Assembly: GCF_017741935.1 (NCBI RefSeq)
Contig: NZ_JAGHMH010000002.1
Span: 186,001-250,000 of the forward strand
Direction of reading: 5' to 3'
DNA from: Rhizobium sp. 16-449-1b
Lineage (GTDB): Bacteria > Pseudomonadota > Alphaproteobacteria > Rhizobiales > Rhizobiaceae
Length of the DNA stretch: 64,000 bases
The translations under genes and the position numbers were made by a program. Below are positions 63,694-64,000 of this stretch, piece after piece; the first letter of the stretch is position 1; each line of letters begins with the position of its first letter. Below the pieces are notes generated by a model, which was not told the DNA's origin, made no database searches, and saw only the letters and a list, made by a program, of their open reading frames with translations.

Positions 63694-64000
63694 GTGGCAT
63701 CACTGCATCTTATGTTCGCGAGCGCGATGGCCTTGGCCGCCCGCTCCATGCCCGACATCGTGGCATTTCCGCGCGGCAAGTCCTTCGTCGCGCATTCCAG
63801 CGATCTCATCGCCATGAAATCGACGCCGATCAATCCTGACTGGATTGTCGCTGGCGACCCGCAGGCCCGCACCGGCGAGCACTCGCGCGGCCACGACGAT
63901 GCCGCGCTGACGGCGATCTGGGACTGCACGGCGGGAGAATTCCGCTGGTTCTTCGGCTGGGACGAGACGGTGATGATCCTCGAGGGCGAGGTCCATATCA
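63694..64000 (+). CDS. Cupin-domain protein, N-terminal part, cut by window edge
   Basis: About 102 residues visible from GTG 63694 behind AGGGGG; ATG 63712 and 63730 are alternatives. TAIWDCTAGEFRWFFGWDETVMILEGEVHI is the first cupin motif of the small DUF861/EutQ-like cupin family. The upstream part (MPDIVAFPRGKSFVAHSSDLIAMKSTPINPDWIVAGDPQART) is typical of that family. The second motif is beyond the edge. Confidence 0.85.
   Translation, partial: MASLHLMFASAMALAARSMPDIVAFPRGKSFVAHSSDLIAMKSTPINPDWIVAGDPQARTGEHSRGHDDAALTAIWDCTAGEFRWFFGWDETVMILEGEVHI

Overview
The window reads as chromosomal DNA of an alphaproteobacterium of the Rhizobiaceae, most likely the Rhizobium leguminosarum/etli group. 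The reasons are high-GC coding sequence, a phospholipid N-methyltransferase of the rhizobial PmtA type, ugpBAEC order, an AUU-started infC, TTAA-N7-TTAA (CtrA-type), GTTC-N7-GTTC (alphaproteobacterial LexA-type) and PHO-box-type motifs between genes, and RIME-like palindromic repeats. There is no insertion sequence, CRISPR array, rRNA or intact tRNA.

Layout. 1-6 kb: the 5' end of dnaK with a likely heat-shock promoter, a class A penicillin-binding protein, two small genes (one behind a near-consensus PHO box), a LapG-like transglutaminase-fold protease and an alpha/beta hydrolase. 6-13.5 kb: a translation block, infC, rpmI-rplT and pheST. Two unfamiliar genes (membrane protein plus exported protein) sit between infC and rpmI, and a WaaP/InaA-like kinase sits before pheS. 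13.5-15.3 kb: a small accessory patch holding a 52-residue HTH protein and a winged-helix protein whose C-terminus ends in the SSB-type tip DDDIPF, with a tRNA(Pro)-like fold inside the same gene. 15.4-28 kb: mixed metabolism and repair (aldo/keto reductase with LysR, YciF-like ferritin-fold protein, M15 peptidase, orphan AbrB, Ogt, glycosyltransferase, 2H phosphoesterase behind a LexA-type box, AstE-like protein, ArsC-like, YbaK, M29 aminopeptidase, XseA). 28-32.5 kb: an orphan GTA spike-base-like gene and a Gtr-type glycosylation module (GT-C membrane protein, GtrB-like GT2, GtrA flippase). 32.5-40.7 kb: oxidoreductases, palindromic repeats, guaA, mtnN with a thioesterase, TspO and DUF2252. 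40.7-46.5 kb: a periplasmic iron cluster (imelysin, di-haem oxidoreductase, imelysin, DUF1513) and an HPP protein. 46.5-59.2 kb: housekeeping (rsmB, rlpA, queG, uppP, NDUFA9-like, pyrF, pmtA, dnaN, rsmI, yraN). 59.2-64 kb: the glycerol-3-phosphate transporter ugpBAEC behind a PHO box, then the start of a cupin gene.

How it fits together. Most genes are vertically inherited housekeeping functions with short operons and ATGA overlaps. Regulatory motifs suggest several programmes: cell cycle (three TTAA-N7-TTAA sites, all intergenic), phosphate starvation (two PHO boxes), DNA damage (one LexA-type box) and heat shock (dnaK). The best candidates for undescribed biology are the winged-helix protein with the SSB-like tail and its small HTH neighbour, the two-gene cassette splitting infC from rpmI-rplT, and the 60-residue gene behind the PHO box. 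All functional statements rest on reading the sequence and on remembered family features; no database search was run.
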